64,000 bases of DNA from JAGIBJ01 sp032119795 (GCA_032119795.1 JAUMFO010000016.1:62001-126000); one strand, 5' to 3'. Positions 52,733 through 63,109 are shown, counted from the first letter of the stretch. The notes: a model not told the origin generated them from the letters alone. Numbers and translations are program-made.

Positions 52733-54025
52733 ATGGCGGTCGTGATCGAGCGTTACACACGCCCGGCTCTCGGATCCATCTGGACCGATCAGGCCAAAAT
52801 GGAGGCCTGGCGCGTCGTAGAGGTGGCCGCTTGCGAGGAGATGGACGGGCCCACGCCCGCCGACCTCGAAGCTATTCGGAGCGCAACCTTTACCGTCGAG
52901 GCGGCCAAGGAACGGGAGAAGGTCACCGACCATGACGTCGCCGCGTTCATCGACGTCCTCTCCGACGGCGTCGGCGAGGCCGGCCGCTGGATCCACTTCG
53001 GCCTCACGTCGTCCGACGTGCTCGACACCGCCCTCGCGCTCCAGATCCGCGACGCGGGCGTCGAGATCATCAAGGGCGCCAAGGCCTACCGCGACGCCCT
53101 CGTCGCCCAGGCAAAGAAGCACGAGTCAACGCTCTGCACCGGCCGCACGCACGGCGTGCACGCCGAGCCCACCACCTTCGGCATCAAGCTCGCCGGCTAC
53201 GCCTTCGAGGCCCACCGCAACGTCGAGCGGCTCGAGCGCGCCTTCGAGCAGGCCGCGGTCGGCGCGATCAGCGGCGCCGTCGGCACCTACTCCGCCACCA
53301 GCCCCGACTACGAAGCTCGCGTCCTCGCACGCCTGGGCCTGAAGGCCGAGCAGGTCTCCACGCAGGTCGTCCCGCGTGATCGCCACGCCGAGGTGCTGCA
53401 GGCGATCTCGCTCGCCGGCGCGGGCCTGGAGCGGTTTGCAACGGAGTTTCGCCACCTGCAGCGCACCGAGGTGCGCGAGGTCGAGGAGCCGTTCAAGCCG
53501 GGCCAGAAGGGCTCGTCGGCCATGCCGCACAAGCGCAACCCGATCACGAGCGAGCGGATCACGGGTCTTGCGCGCGTGCTCAGAGGGTATGCACAGGCCG
53601 GCGTCGAAAACGTCGCACTCTGGCACGAGCGCGACATCAGCCACTCCGGTGCTGAGCGCGTGATCCTGCCGGACGCCACCATCCTGCTCGACTACGCCCA
53701 GTCCCTCGCCCTCCGCCTCGCCGAGGGCATGGTCGTCCACACCGATCGCATGCTCGAGAACATCGAGCTCACGTACGGCGCGATGTTCAGCCAGCGGCTC
53801 CTGCTTGCCCTGATCAACAACCCGGCGGGCGCACTCGTCCGGGACGACGCCTACCGTGTGGCGCAGGAACTGGCGCAACGAGCGTGGGACACCCGCACCC
53901 CGCTGCGTGAGCTGGCCGCCGCCGATCCGCGCTGCGCCGGACTCGATCTCGACACGGTCTTCGACATCACCTTCTACTCACGTCACGCCCCCGAGATCGT
54001 CGGGCGCCTGGAGCAGATCGCATGA
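52733..54025 (+). CDS. purB: Adenylosuccinate lyase
   Basis: 430 residues, MAVVIERYTRPALGSIWTDQ. Fumarase/aspartase superfamily; cleaves SAICAR to AICAR and adenylosuccinate to AMP. Motifs: 'GLTSSDVLDTALALQ', 'CTGRTHGVHAEPTTFG' with the catalytic His, and the signature loop 'GSSAMPHKRNPITSERITGL' with the catalytic Ser. Coupled to a secreted CAP-like protein by a 4-base overlap. A TTG at 52721 in frame is unlikely. Confidence 0.96.
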   Translation: MAVVIERYTRPALGSIWTDQAKMEAWRVVEVAACEEMDGPTPADLEAIRSATFTVEAAKEREKVTDHDVAAFIDVLSDGVGEAGRWIHFGLTSSDVLDTALALQIRDAGVEIIKGAKAYRDALVAQAKKHESTLCTGRTHGVHAEPTTFGIKLAGYAFEAHRNVERLERAFEQAAVGAISGAVGTYSATSPDYEARVLARLGLKAEQVSTQVVPRDRHAEVLQAISLAGAGLERFATEFRHLQRTEVREVEEPFKPGQKGSSAMPHKRNPITSERITGLARVLRGYAQAGVENVALWHERDISHSGAERVILPDATILLDYAQSLALRLAEGMVVHTDRMLENIELTYGAMFSQRLLLALINNPAGALVRDDAYRVAQELAQRAWDTRTPLRELAAADPRCAGLDLDTVFDITFYSRHAPEIVGRLEQIA

Positions 54026-55290
54026 GCCGCCGCAAGGTCGCCACGCTCGCCGGCGTCGCGACGCTCGCCAGCATCCCCGTCGCGACCGCCCAGGGCGACG
54101 CCCGCACGATCCTCGGCGCCGTCAACTACGAGCGCCAGATGGCCGGCATCAACTCGCTGACGGTGAACAAGTCCTCTGAGGGCGGCTGCGTCAAGCACGC
54201 CCTCTACATGAACCAGAACAGCATCCTGACCCACAATCAGAATGCGGGCTCGGCAGGGTTCACCACCGAAGGCGCCTTCTACGGCACCAAGGCGGTGCTC
54301 GCGCGCAACACCGCCGGGTTCACGAGCAACCCGTGGAAGTTCGCCCCGTTCCACGAGTTCCAGGTCCTGCACCCGTGGCTCCAGCAGACCGGCATCGGCG
54401 TCAGCGGCGACTACGCCTGCATGGTCACGCTCGGCGAGCGTGCCGGCGGCATGCTCGACGACATCAAGCTGATCACCGCCCCGGGCACCGGCCAGTTCGT
54501 GCGCCCCGCCGAGGTCGCTCGCGAGGCGCCGTTCACGCCGGGCGAGGAGATCGGACTGCCGCAGGGCACCAAGACCGGTCCGCACCTCTACGTCTACGCC
54601 GTCGGGCCGCAGCGCTTCCCGAACGTGACGATCAGGTCCGCGACGCTCACGGCCACGGAGACCGGCGCCGAAGCACCGCTGCGCTGGGTCGACGCGTCGA
54701 GCCCCCGCTCCGGCCGCTACCTCGACGGTGGCGCCATCCTGATCCCGACGTCGCCGCTGCTCGAAGGCGCCGTCTACGGACTGCGCATCGAGGCGGAGAC
54801 GACGAGTTCCAGTGGCCAGAAGATCCTGATCTCACGCACGACGAGCTTCACCACCGGCCCCGACGAGTCCGATCTCGCCGAGACGCCGGAGACGAGCGAC
54901 ACCGTGACGGCGGCCTCGAACCGCCCGTCGACCGCGGCGCCGGCCCCGACCACCAAGCCGACGGTCATCGGCGCCGACGGCCAAGCCAAGCTCGCCGTCG
55001 CCGTCGCCTGGAGCAACCACCGCAAGGGGCTGCGCGTACGGATCCAGTGCCAGAGCGTCACCACGCGCTGCGAAGGCCCGCTGCGGGTCCTCGTGCGCAA
55101 GCGCGGCGACAAGCTCGGCAAGCTGCGCTTTAAGGCCCGCAAGGGGCCGCTGAAGGTGAGCCTCGCGCCCGGCAAGCAGATCATGCGCCGCGTGCAGCTC
55201 ACGCCCGTGCAGCAGCACCACGGCAAGAAGCGCGGCTTCTCCGTGCGCTGGGGCGGCGGCACGCCGATCCGCGTCACCGCGAAGAAGTAG
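54022..55290 (+). CDS. Secreted CAP-like protein with C-terminal basic domain
   Basis: 422 residues; ATGA overlap with purB. Signal peptide MSRRKVATLAGVATLASIPV to about TAQG. Residues 25-150 resemble a divergent CAP domain: 'AVNYERQMAGINSLTVNK', 'CVKHALYMNQN', 'LTHNQNAG' and 'QQTGIGVSGDYACMVTLG'. A beta-sandwich follows, then a Thr/Pro linker (about 295-320) and a strongly basic C-terminal domain (KRGDKLGKLRFKARKGPLKV), which could bind the cell wall or nucleic acid. Coupling to purB is probably only genomic. Confidence 0.72.
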   Translation: MSRRKVATLAGVATLASIPVATAQGDARTILGAVNYERQMAGINSLTVNKSSEGGCVKHALYMNQNSILTHNQNAGSAGFTTEGAFYGTKAVLARNTAGFTSNPWKFAPFHEFQVLHPWLQQTGIGVSGDYACMVTLGERAGGMLDDIKLITAPGTGQFVRPAEVAREAPFTPGEEIGLPQGTKTGPHLYVYAVGPQRFPNVTIRSATLTATETGAEAPLRWVDASSPRSGRYLDGGAILIPTSPLLEGAVYGLRIEAETTSSSGQKILISRTTSFTTGPDESDLAETPETSDTVTAASNRPSTAAPAPTTKPTVIGADGQAKLAVAVAWSNHRKGLRVRIQCQSVTTRCEGPLRVLVRKRGDKLGKLRFKARKGPLKVSLAPGKQIMRRVQLTPVQQHHGKKRGFSVRWGGGTPIRVTAKK

Positions 55291-55512
55291 TCCGCTGCGG
55301 CGCCCGAGCGGGCGCTGAGTCGCCCGGTACCACCGAGAACTCGGGGCCGGCGCCGGGCGGGCCGCCGCGAGCACCTGGAGTCCACACTCCAAAAAACAGA
55401 CGAATGTACGACGGCGGGCGTTTGGAGTTCTTCCGTTGGATCTCTACCTTCGCTGTACGGCGCTGATGTCCCCAGCGCCGCTCGCTCGGCACGATGCCGA
55501 GCCGGTGTCCAG
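55291..55512. other. Intergenic region upstream of the diguanylate cyclase gene
   Basis: 222 bp. ACTCCAAA (55386-55393) and TTTGGAGT (55421-55428) form a perfect 8-bp inverted repeat with a 27-base spacer in a locally AT-richer stretch, a possible operator or 5' leader stem. No gene seen. Confidence 0.4.
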
Positions 55513-56601
55513 ATGCATTCACTCCCCTCCAACCTCACCATCAGCTCGCAGGCTGCCGCCGTGCGAACCGGTCCATGGCCGTCGGCGATGCCCGTCGAAA
55601 CCGGATCGATCATCCGGTGGCGACGGCTCGCCATAGCGATGTTGATGGCGGGAGCGGTGCTCATCGAGGGCGGGTTGCTCATTGGTCTCGTGAGCGCAAC
55701 CCGCCCTGTCCTTGCCCACGGGTCGGCCATCGCGCTGGTGGCCCTCGCTGGAGCGGTATCGCGGGTGACGTTCCCGTCGTACCGGCTCTTCGCTCGGTGT
55801 GTGGCGCTCTCGGCGATCGCGCTGATCACGGCCCTGGGCCTGTCGTTTGAGGGCGTGGTGACGGTGCCGATGTTCTACATCTGGCCGCTGCTGGCGACGG
55901 CGTACCTGCTGTCGCGCGTCGAGCTGGCGCTCTTCTCGGCCCTCAGCGTCGCGGGGTGCTTCATCGCGGCGTCCGGCGCGACGGGTCCCGGGCTGGAGCT
56001 CGCCGACTACGTCGTGGTGTTCCTCGTGGGCGCCGTCGTCGTCGGGACGGTGCGAGCCCTCGCAGAGACGCTTGGCACCACGATCGGTTCGCTCCGCCAC
56101 ACGTCCTCCACGGATCCGCTTACCGGCCTGCTCAACCGCCGTAGCCTCGAGCGCAGCTTCGGCCGGCAGTTCGAGTCGGCGAAGGTGAGCGGGGCGCCGC
56201 TGTCGGTGCTGGTGCTCGACATCGATCACTTCAAGGCGATCAACGACACCTACGGCCACGCCGTCGGCGACGAGGCCCTCGGCCGATTCGCCGAACTCCT
56301 ACTCGGCTGCTGCCGGGCGACCGATCTCGTGGCTCGGATCGGCGGCGAGGAGTTCGCCGTCGTGATGCCGGGCGCCACCGCCCCGCAAGCGCACGCCCGC
56401 GCCGTGCACTTCTCCAACGTCCTGCGCGCCGACCGCGCCATCCAGGGCGTTCGCATGACCACGAGCGGCGGTATTGCCAGCCGCGAGGACATCAGCCGGG
56501 ATCACGACGAGCTGCTGCTCGCCGCCGATCGGGCCGTCTACCAAGCCAAGCGCGACGGCCGCGACCGCATCGTCGTCGCCGCCCCCGTCGCAGCGCCGTA
56601 A
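55513..56601 (+). CDS. Membrane diguanylate cyclase (GGDEF domain)
   Basis: 362 residues. About six membrane helices (40-195) form a sensory domain with no known name. A GGDEF domain follows: 'SSTDPLTGLLNRRSLERSFG', 'VLVLDIDHFKAINDTYGHAV', 'GGEEF' active site (functional variant) and an allosteric I-site RxxD ('RATD') five residues before it. Makes c-di-GMP from two GTP. Together with the adjacent PAS-kinase hybrid it marks a signalling segment. The terminator after it is shared. Confidence 0.92.
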   Translation: MHSLPSNLTISSQAAAVRTGPWPSAMPVETGSIIRWRRLAIAMLMAGAVLIEGGLLIGLVSATRPVLAHGSAIALVALAGAVSRVTFPSYRLFARCVALSAIALITALGLSFEGVVTVPMFYIWPLLATAYLLSRVELALFSALSVAGCFIAASGATGPGLELADYVVVFLVGAVVVGTVRALAETLGTTIGSLRHTSSTDPLTGLLNRRSLERSFGRQFESAKVSGAPLSVLVLDIDHFKAINDTYGHAVGDEALGRFAELLLGCCRATDLVARIGGEEFAVVMPGATAPQAHARAVHFSNVLRADRAIQGVRMTTSGGIASREDISRDHDELLLAADRAVYQAKRDGRDRIVVAAPVAAP

Positions 56602-56877
56602 CGGTCAAGCGCCGGTGCGCCCCGTCGTTGGCGCCCCAAAACGCTGATGACCCGGAAACACGGGATTTGGAGCGTTCGCGAACGTCGACGAGCCCTTGGG
56701 TTTGTTCAAATTCACGAGTTCGGGGTCAAGGTCGGCACGGAACCGGTCGATACCATCCATATCGAGTAGTCGTCTTTCCCCTGAGATCGGCCTCGACCAC
56801 GTGAGCACGACCCTCCCCTGAGTCACGCTCCGTTAAATCGAACGCCGCGCCGCCCTCCCCTGGCGGCGCCCGTACCA

Positions 56878-56923
56878 ACACAACGGGCCTCCTCGCTTCC
56901 CCTAGCGAGGAGGCCCGTTGTGT
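56878..56923. terminator. Strong 20-bp bidirectional terminator
   Basis: A perfect 20-bp stem (left arm starts ACACAACGGGCC, right arm ends GGCCCGTTGTGT) with a 6-base loop, followed by TTGG. It lies 4 bases from the hybrid kinase stop, on the side converging with the cyclase gene. Confidence 0.85.
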
Positions 56924-56927
56924 TTGG

Positions 56928-58898
56928 TCAGCGGCCGTGGGTGAAGGCAAGCACGGCTGCGGCCAACTCGTCGATCGAGCACGGCTTCGGCACGACGCGG
57001 TTGACGGAGAGCCGCTTGGCCTCGGCGTGACTCTCGTCGGTCAGGAAGCCGGACGTCAGCACGACGGGGAGATCGGGGCGAATCTCTCTCGCCGCCTCGA
57101 TCAGCTCAAAGCCCGTCAGCACTGGCATGGCCAGGTCGGTCACGAGCGCGTCGAAGGCGCCGGGGTCGCCGCGGAGGGCGCGGAGGGCTTCTTCGGGCTC
57201 GGTGAAGGCCGACACCTCGCAGCCGTGGTGCGGCATCGCGCGCTCGGCCAGCATGGCGAGGGCCGCCTCGTCGTCGACGAACAGGACCCGCGGCTTGCCT
57301 GGCTTGACGGCCGCCACCGCATGGGGTTGCGCGGTCGACTCACCAGCATCCTCGGTGGGCTCGGGCTGGCGTGGCAGCAGAACCGTCACCGTCGTGCCCT
57401 CGCCGACGAGGCTCTCTGCCGTGATGAGGCCATCGTGGCTGCGAACGATGCTCTGCGCCGCCGCGAGGCCCAGCCCGGTGCCCTCGCCACGTGGGTTGGT
57501 CGTAAAGAACGGGTCGAAGATGCGGCCTAGGTCGGCCTCCGGGATTCCGTGGCCGTCGTCGCGAACCCGCAACCGAACGTAGTCGCCGGGCGCCAGCGTG
57601 GCCAGGCTGCCAGAACCGCCCTTGGCGAGCGTGAGCGTGTCGACACTGACGTGGATCTGTCCGACCCCACCGTCGATCGCCTGTGACGCATTGGCCACCA
57701 GGTTGATCACCACTTGATGCAGCTGCGACGGGTCACCGAGGAGCGCCGGCACGTCGCCGGCGCTGTCGACGTCGAGGGAGACGCTCGGCGGAAGGGTCGG
57801 CGCCAGCAGGGCGCAGGCTTCGCGGGCCACGTCGGGCAGCGAAAACGCGCGCCGCTCAGGCTCCCGGTCACGACTGAAGTCGAGCATCCGGTTGACGAGA
57901 TCGCCGGCACGCTTGGCTCCGCGCGTGATCTCGTCGATGCTCGTGCTGGGGTCGGCGCCGGCGTTGACCTCCGCGGAGGCGACGTAGGCGTTGCTGAGGA
58001 TCGCGCTGATGACGTTGTTGAAGTCGTGCGCCATCCCGCCGGCGAGCGTGCCGAGCGCCTCACGCTTCTGCATCCGAATTCGCAGCTCGTCCTCGCGTCG
58101 ACGGTCGGTCACGTCGTCGACGACCCCCAGGATTCGCCGCGGACCCTGCTCGTCGACCTCGACCCGCCCGAGCACCGAGATGCGGCGCAGCTCCGGCTCC
58201 CCACCGCCGGGCGTCGGTGCCCAGATGCGGTACTCCTCGTGATAGTTCACGCCCTCGGTGCCGCGCATCGCCGCCATGAACGTCTTGCTGACCCGCTCGC
58301 GGTCTTCCACGTGGAGCGGATCGATCAGGACCGAGACGCCTCGCTCGGCGACCGCTGGCCCCGGGTCGTAACCGAAGATCTCGCGGTACCGCTCGTCGGA
58401 GTCGAAGCGCCGCTCGCGAACGTAGAGCGCGAAGCTGCCCATCCGGGTCACCTCGAGGGCCGAACGCAGGAGCTCGCGCTGCTCCCAAACCGTGCGCTCC
58501 ATCTCGACGATCTGCGAACGATCGTGAACGGCCACCAGGATGGCCTGGAGCGTGCCATCCGTCGCGGCGATCGGCGTGACGGTCGTCGCGATGACGGCCG
58601 GAGCGCCGTCGAAGGCATCTGGGCGAAGGTCGTCGTACCGCACCGGCCCCGAGCCGCTGCGCACGACCGCCAGGCGTTCCTCCCATGCCTCGCGGCGAGG
58701 CTCCCCCCGGACGCCACCGGCCGCTGCTTTCCCGACGTGCTGTCCAACCAGGCCCGTCGGCGAGAACCGCCCGATTCCGGATGCCTCGACCACTGAGCGG
58801 ATCGTCCCGTCCGGATCGAGCACCAGTCCGAGCCGGTACCCAGGCGAGAACGCCATTTCCGACAGGGTCCTGGGGGCAAGGTCTGGTGGGTCCGACAT
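56928..58898 (-). CDS. PAS-domain hybrid histidine kinase with C-terminal receiver
   Basis: 656 residues from MSDPPDLAPRTLSEMAFSPG. Two PAS-like domains (about 15-125 and 130-260). HisKA with the H box 'LAGGMAHDFNNVISAILSNA' (H281). HATPase has N box 'NLVANASQAID', 'DDGHGIPEADLGRIFDPFFT' and 'GTGLGLAAAQSIV'. C-terminal receiver 'VLFVDDEAALAMLAERAM' with phospho-acceptor Asp in 'LVTDLAMPVLTG'. No membrane segment, so cytosolic sensing by PAS. The 'HDFNN' type H box is typical of this hybrid class. Confidence 0.92.
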   Translation of the reverse strand: MSDPPDLAPRTLSEMAFSPGYRLGLVLDPDGTIRSVVEASGIGRFSPTGLVGQHVGKAAAGGVRGEPRREAWEERLAVVRSGSGPVRYDDLRPDAFDGAPAVIATTVTPIAATDGTLQAILVAVHDRSQIVEMERTVWEQRELLRSALEVTRMGSFALYVRERRFDSDERYREIFGYDPGPAVAERGVSVLIDPLHVEDRERVSKTFMAAMRGTEGVNYHEEYRIWAPTPGGGEPELRRISVLGRVEVDEQGPRRILGVVDDVTDRRREDELRIRMQKREALGTLAGGMAHDFNNVISAILSNAYVASAEVNAGADPSTSIDEITRGAKRAGDLVNRMLDFSRDREPERRAFSLPDVAREACALLAPTLPPSVSLDVDSAGDVPALLGDPSQLHQVVINLVANASQAIDGGVGQIHVSVDTLTLAKGGSGSLATLAPGDYVRLRVRDDGHGIPEADLGRIFDPFFTTNPRGEGTGLGLAAAQSIVRSHDGLITAESLVGEGTTVTVLLPRQPEPTEDAGESTAQPHAVAAVKPGKPRVLFVDDEAALAMLAERAMPHHGCEVSAFTEPEEALRALRGDPGAFDALVTDLAMPVLTGFELIEAAREIRPDLPVVLTSGFLTDESHAEAKRLSVNRVVPKPCSIDELAAAVLAFTHGR

Positions 58899-59016
58899 GG
58901 GGGGGCCGAGCTGCTCGGCCGGGGTGGTGGAATCCGTGCGGCTCGCTCTGCCACCGTACGCCCTGAACAGGCCCGCCGGGAGGCAAGCGCTCGAATTGGG
59001 CCCTAGGATCGGCCGC

Positions 59017-59901
59017 ATGCCGCTCCTCTCTGATCTCCCGCTCATCGCCTCCGGCAAGGTCCGCGAGCTCTACGACCTCGGCGACGACAAGCTGCTGCTC
59101 GTCGCCACCGACCGCATCTCGACCTACGACGCGATCCACCCGACGCCCATCCCGGGCAAGGGCTCCGTGCTCACCGGTCTCTCCGTCTTCTGGTTCGGGC
59201 TGACCGAGGGCATCGTCCCCAACCACTTCCTCAGCGACAGCGAAGGCGTGCCGGATGAGGTCAAGGGCCGTGCAATCGTCGTGCGCAAGCTCAAGATCGT
59301 TCCGCTCGAGGCCATCGTCCGCGGCTACATCACCGGATCGGGCTGGAAGGACTACCTGGCCACCGGCAAGGTCTCCGGCCACGTGCTGCCCGAGGGCCTG
59401 CAGGAGTCAGAGCAGCTCCCGGCGCCGCTGTTTACCCCGTCGACGAAGGCCGAGATCGGTGATCACGACGAGACCGTCGACCTCGAGCAGGCCGCCAAGA
59501 TCGTCGGCGACGACGACCTCCTCGCCAAGGTGCAGGACCTCTCAATCAAGCTCTACGAGCGCGCCGCCGAGCATGCCCGTGAGCGCGGCCTGATCCTGGC
59601 AGACACGAAGTTCGAGTTCGGGATCGACTCCGAGGGCGTGTTGCGCGTCGCCGACGAGGTCCTCACCCCGGACTCCTCGCGCTACTGGCCGCAGGAGGGC
59701 TTCGCCGTCGGCCAGGGCCAGCCGTCGTTCGACAAGCAGTACGTGCGCGACTGGGCCACCCAGTCCGGCTGGGATAAGCAGGACCCCGCCCCCGCGATCC
59801 CCGACGAGATCGTCGCCGGCACCAGCGAGCGCTACCTCGACGCCTACCAGCGCATCACCGGCGAGCCGCTCCAGGCCTGGCTCGACCGCATCGGCGCCTA
59901 G
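59017..59901 (+). CDS. purC: Phosphoribosylaminoimidazole-succinocarboxamide synthase
   Basis: 294 residues, MPLLSDLPLIASGKVRELYD. SAICAR synthetase, joining CAIR with aspartate using ATP (step 8). Motifs: 'GKVRELYDLGDDKLLLVATD', 'RISTYDAIHPTPIPGKGSVL', 'PLEAIVRGYITGSGWKDY' and 'LADTKFEFG'. Start fixed by TAGGAT (59004-59009) 7 nt upstream. Followed by a 9-bp terminator hairpin. Confidence 0.97.
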   Translation: MPLLSDLPLIASGKVRELYDLGDDKLLLVATDRISTYDAIHPTPIPGKGSVLTGLSVFWFGLTEGIVPNHFLSDSEGVPDEVKGRAIVVRKLKIVPLEAIVRGYITGSGWKDYLATGKVSGHVLPEGLQESEQLPAPLFTPSTKAEIGDHDETVDLEQAAKIVGDDDLLAKVQDLSIKLYERAAEHARERGLILADTKFEFGIDSEGVLRVADEVLTPDSSRYWPQEGFAVGQGQPSFDKQYVRDWATQSGWDKQDPAPAIPDEIVAGTSERYLDAYQRITGEPLQAWLDRIGA

Positions 59902-59906
59902 ACGTC

Positions 59907-59927
59907 TTGGCCCCGCATCGGGGCCAA
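59907..59927 (+). terminator. purC terminator hairpin
   Basis: TTGGCCCCG-CAT-CGGGGCCAA, a perfect 9-bp stem with a 3-base loop, 5 bases after the purC stop. Confidence 0.7.
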
Positions 59928-59973
59928 CAGGCCCATAGACATCCGAAGGGGGCGGCGTAACGTAGGTCCTCGT

Positions 59974-60933
59974 ATGAGGACCTGTCCCGCCTCCACCCTT
60001 CGCCGTGCCCTCGGCCCGATCGCTGGCGGCCTCGCCGCCTTGGCGGTGACGGCGTCGCCAGCGGCGGCGACATCGTTCCCGGCGTGCGCGGCGAGCCAGC
60101 CGCGGCAGGTCTACGTCGGCACCATCGGCACCGCCATCGAGGGGGCGGTCGTCGACGAGCAGGGTCGGCTCTACGTGACCGACCTGCTCGGCGGGCGCGT
60201 GCTGCGCTTCGACGCACCGGGCGTGGCTGCGAAGACCATCGCGGTGCTGCCCGGGCGCAGCGGCGGCGGCGCGCTTGCGCTTGAGCCCGACGGCACGGTG
60301 ATCGTGGGCGGCGGCGCCGACCCGCGCGTGTTCCTCGGAGACATCCTGCGCCCCGGCTACATCTCTCGCCTGAACCCAGACACCGGCGCGCTCACCCAGA
60401 TCGCCCGCGGCCTCAGCGCCGCCAACGGCCTCGACGTGACCGCCGACGGCACGATCTACGCCACGAACGACTTCGGCGGCCAGATCGGCCGGCGACTGCC
60501 AAACGGCGTCGTGCAGCCGCAGTGGGCACCGTTCCTGAGCGCCAACGGCGCCGTGCTCAGCAACGACGACCAGTACCTCTACGTCTCACGGACGTTCGTC
60601 AACGGGGGCGTCAGCCGGATCTCAATCGCGACGAAGCGGGCCCAGAGCCTGCTGACGCTCAAGGGCGCAGACATCTTCGCCGCCCCCGACGGCCTCACGC
60701 TCGACAGCCAGCAGCGCCCGGTCGTTCCGCTCAACGCCGCCGGCGAGGTCATCCGCATCAACGCCCCGAACCAGGCGTGCCGCCTGGCCAGCGGGCTCAG
60801 CAACCCGAGCCTCGTGGTCTACGGCAACGGCACGAAGGGCTTCTCGGCCGGGCGGCTCTTCTCGGCCGGGTTCGACGGCAAAGTCTTCGAGATTCCGTCG
60901 GCCTATGACGCCGCGGCGGCCGCCGGCGCCTGA
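59974..60933 (+). CDS. Secreted SMP-30/NHL-like beta-propeller protein
   Basis: 319 residues. Signal peptide MRTCPASTLRRALGPIAGGL... to about AAATS. The mature part has repeated propeller blades with 'GAVVDEQGRLYVTDLLGGRV', 'ANGLDVTADGTIYATNDFGG' and 'GLTLDSQQRPVVPLNAAGEV', typical of SMP-30/gluconolactonase-like or NHL-type folds. Two Cys near the ends (FPACAA and NQACRLA) could pair. Extracellular; substrate unknown. Confidence 0.82.
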   Translation: MRTCPASTLRRALGPIAGGLAALAVTASPAAATSFPACAASQPRQVYVGTIGTAIEGAVVDEQGRLYVTDLLGGRVLRFDAPGVAAKTIAVLPGRSGGGALALEPDGTVIVGGGADPRVFLGDILRPGYISRLNPDTGALTQIARGLSAANGLDVTADGTIYATNDFGGQIGRRLPNGVVQPQWAPFLSANGAVLSNDDQYLYVSRTFVNGGVSRISIATKRAQSLLTLKGADIFAAPDGLTLDSQQRPVVPLNAAGEVIRINAPNQACRLASGLSNPSLVVYGNGTKGFSAGRLFSAGFDGKVFEIPSAYDAAAAAGA

Positions 60934-60957
60934 GCTAAGGATCCATAGGATGCAGGC

Positions 60958-61674
60958 GTGCCCGCGCCTGCCTCCTACCCGATCGACGAGGCCCTGATCG
61001 CGGAGGTCTACCGGCTGGGCCTGGGTGGCGCCGAGGCCGCGCTGCCGCGCCACCGCCACGACCTCTCCCGCGAGCAGGTCGCCACGACCCAGAAGGCTCG
61101 CATCATCCTGGCAACCGCCGAGGCCGTCACCAGCGAGTCCTACGCGCGAACGACGACGCGGACGATCATCGAGCGCGCCGGCGTCTCCAGCAAGACCTTC
61201 TACGCGCACTATGCCGGCAAAGAAGAGGCGTTCCTGGCCGGCTACACGCTGCTCGACGGCGTCGTACTGCAGACCACCCAACGAGACATCGAGATCGCCG
61301 AGCCACGCGGCGCCACACGGCAGGCCGTCAAGAACGCCCTCGAGGGGCTTGCCGCCTGGCCGCTCTTTACCCGCATGCGCCTCGTCGAGGGCCGAGCCGC
61401 CGGCCCCATCGCCGATCAGCGCCGCCTCGAGATGGCGCGCAGCCTCGTCGACACGATGATGCGCGCGATCGAGGCCTCGCGGCGCGTCGACCCCCGGGTC
61501 GGCTCCCCGACCGAGGGCGCGGTCGCCGTCCTCGCCGCCGGACTGAGCGAACTGATGACCCGGCACGTCATCGAATTCGGCGCCGCCACGTTGCCAGAGC
61601 TGGCGCCCGCGATGGTCGAGGCGATCGAGCGCTTCACCTACCGCGACCCGCCGCCCTACCAACTCGGGGAGTAA
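60958..61674 (+). CDS. TetR-family transcriptional regulator
   Basis: 238 residues from a GTG. The HTH sits at 40-95: 'KARIILATAEAVTSESYART' then 'TTRTIIERAGVSSKTFYAHY' and 'AGKEEAFLAGYTLLDG'. A larger ligand-binding domain follows. An N-terminal 35-residue extension is unusual. Start fixed by TAGGAT (60946-60951) 6 nt upstream. Target genes unknown. Confidence 0.93.
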   Translation: MPAPASYPIDEALIAEVYRLGLGGAEAALPRHRHDLSREQVATTQKARIILATAEAVTSESYARTTTRTIIERAGVSSKTFYAHYAGKEEAFLAGYTLLDGVVLQTTQRDIEIAEPRGATRQAVKNALEGLAAWPLFTRMRLVEGRAAGPIADQRRLEMARSLVDTMMRAIEASRRVDPRVGSPTEGAVAVLAAGLSELMTRHVIEFGAATLPELAPAMVEAIERFTYRDPPPYQLGE

Positions 61675-61799
61675 TGGCCAACCACGGGCCAAGCCCCACC
61701 GGCGCGCCCTCGCTTGACCAGGCCTGGCGTGCAAAGGGTCGGTCATGCGGCTTTGTACGGTGCGCGATTGGCAGGTAGGCGCTACGCTTGGGGCAGCTC
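61675..61799 (+). promoter_or_regulatory. purS-purQ promoter region
   Basis: 125 bp. TACGCT (61783-61788) lies 11 nt before the purS ATG and is the best -10 candidate; GGGGCAG lies in the leader. No PurR-type palindrome or riboswitch was recognised. Confidence 0.35.
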
Positions 61800-62027
61800 A
61801 TGGCCCGTGCACGCGTCCTCATCCGCCCGAAGTCCGGGATCCTTGATCCGCAGGGCGAGGCCGTCGAACGCGCCCTCCCGGCCCTCGGCTTCGATGGCGC
61901 AAGCGATGTGCGCATCGGCCGCCTCGTGGAGCTCGAGCTCGACGACGCCGCCGACCTCGACCAGATGTGCGAGCGCCTCTTGGCCAACCCGCTCATCGAG
62001 GACTACGAGATCGAGGTCGTCTCCTAG
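61800..62027 (+). CDS. purS: Phosphoribosylformylglycinamidine synthase subunit PurS
   Basis: 75 residues, MARARVLIRPKSGILDPQGE. Matches the compact PurS fold: 'VLIRPKSGILDPQGEAVERA', 'LGFDGASDVRIGRLVELEL' and 'LLANPLIEDYEIEVV'. With PurQ (next gene) and PurL it makes FGAM from FGAR and glutamine (step 4). purL is not in the window. A TTG at 61788 in frame is less likely. Confidence 0.92.
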   Translation: MARARVLIRPKSGILDPQGEAVERALPALGFDGASDVRIGRLVELELDDAADLDQMCERLLANPLIEDYEIEVVS

Positions 62028-62095
62028 AGACGTCTGGTGCGGGGAGTTTCCTCGCACGCACGGCCGGTCGGCTCGACCTGCCATCCTTAGGGCAT

Positions 62096-62770
<675 letters not shown>

Positions 62771-62818
62771 CGCCAGGATTGGCCACAGTGGCAGCGCCGC
62801 CCGCCTAGGCTGGGCGGC

Positions 62819-63109
62819 GTGCCCCGCCAGACGTCGTCCACCGTCCGGACCATCCTCGTGCTCCTCTCGGCCTTCGCGCTGCTTCGATCGTTGCGCCGGC
62901 CCGAGGGCGTCACCTCCCTGCGACGACACGTCGAGCTGCTGCAGAAGGTCACGCCGATCCACCAGTTCGCCCCGATCGCCGGATCGCGTGCGCTGTTTGA
63001 TCGCGACGGCGCCTTCGGGGTGACGGTCGTCGCCCACCGCCTGCGCACCGATCTGCCCTGGACGCTCGTCCCGGTCGACGAACGCGCGGTCGCCGCCTGG
63101 CTCGCCTAG
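62819..63109 (+). CDS. Hypothetical small protein
   Basis: 96 residues from GTG, with TAGGCT (62806-62811) 7 nt upstream supporting the start. An N-terminal hydrophobic stretch (TILVLLSAFALLRSLRRPEG) could be a membrane anchor. The middle reads 'RHVELLQKVTPIHQFAPIAG', the end 'DLPWTLVPVDERAVAAWLA'. No recognised family. Confidence 0.5.
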   Translation: MPRQTSSTVRTILVLLSAFALLRSLRRPEGVTSLRRHVELLQKVTPIHQFAPIAGSRALFDRDGAFGVTVVAHRLRTDLPWTLVPVDERAVAAWLA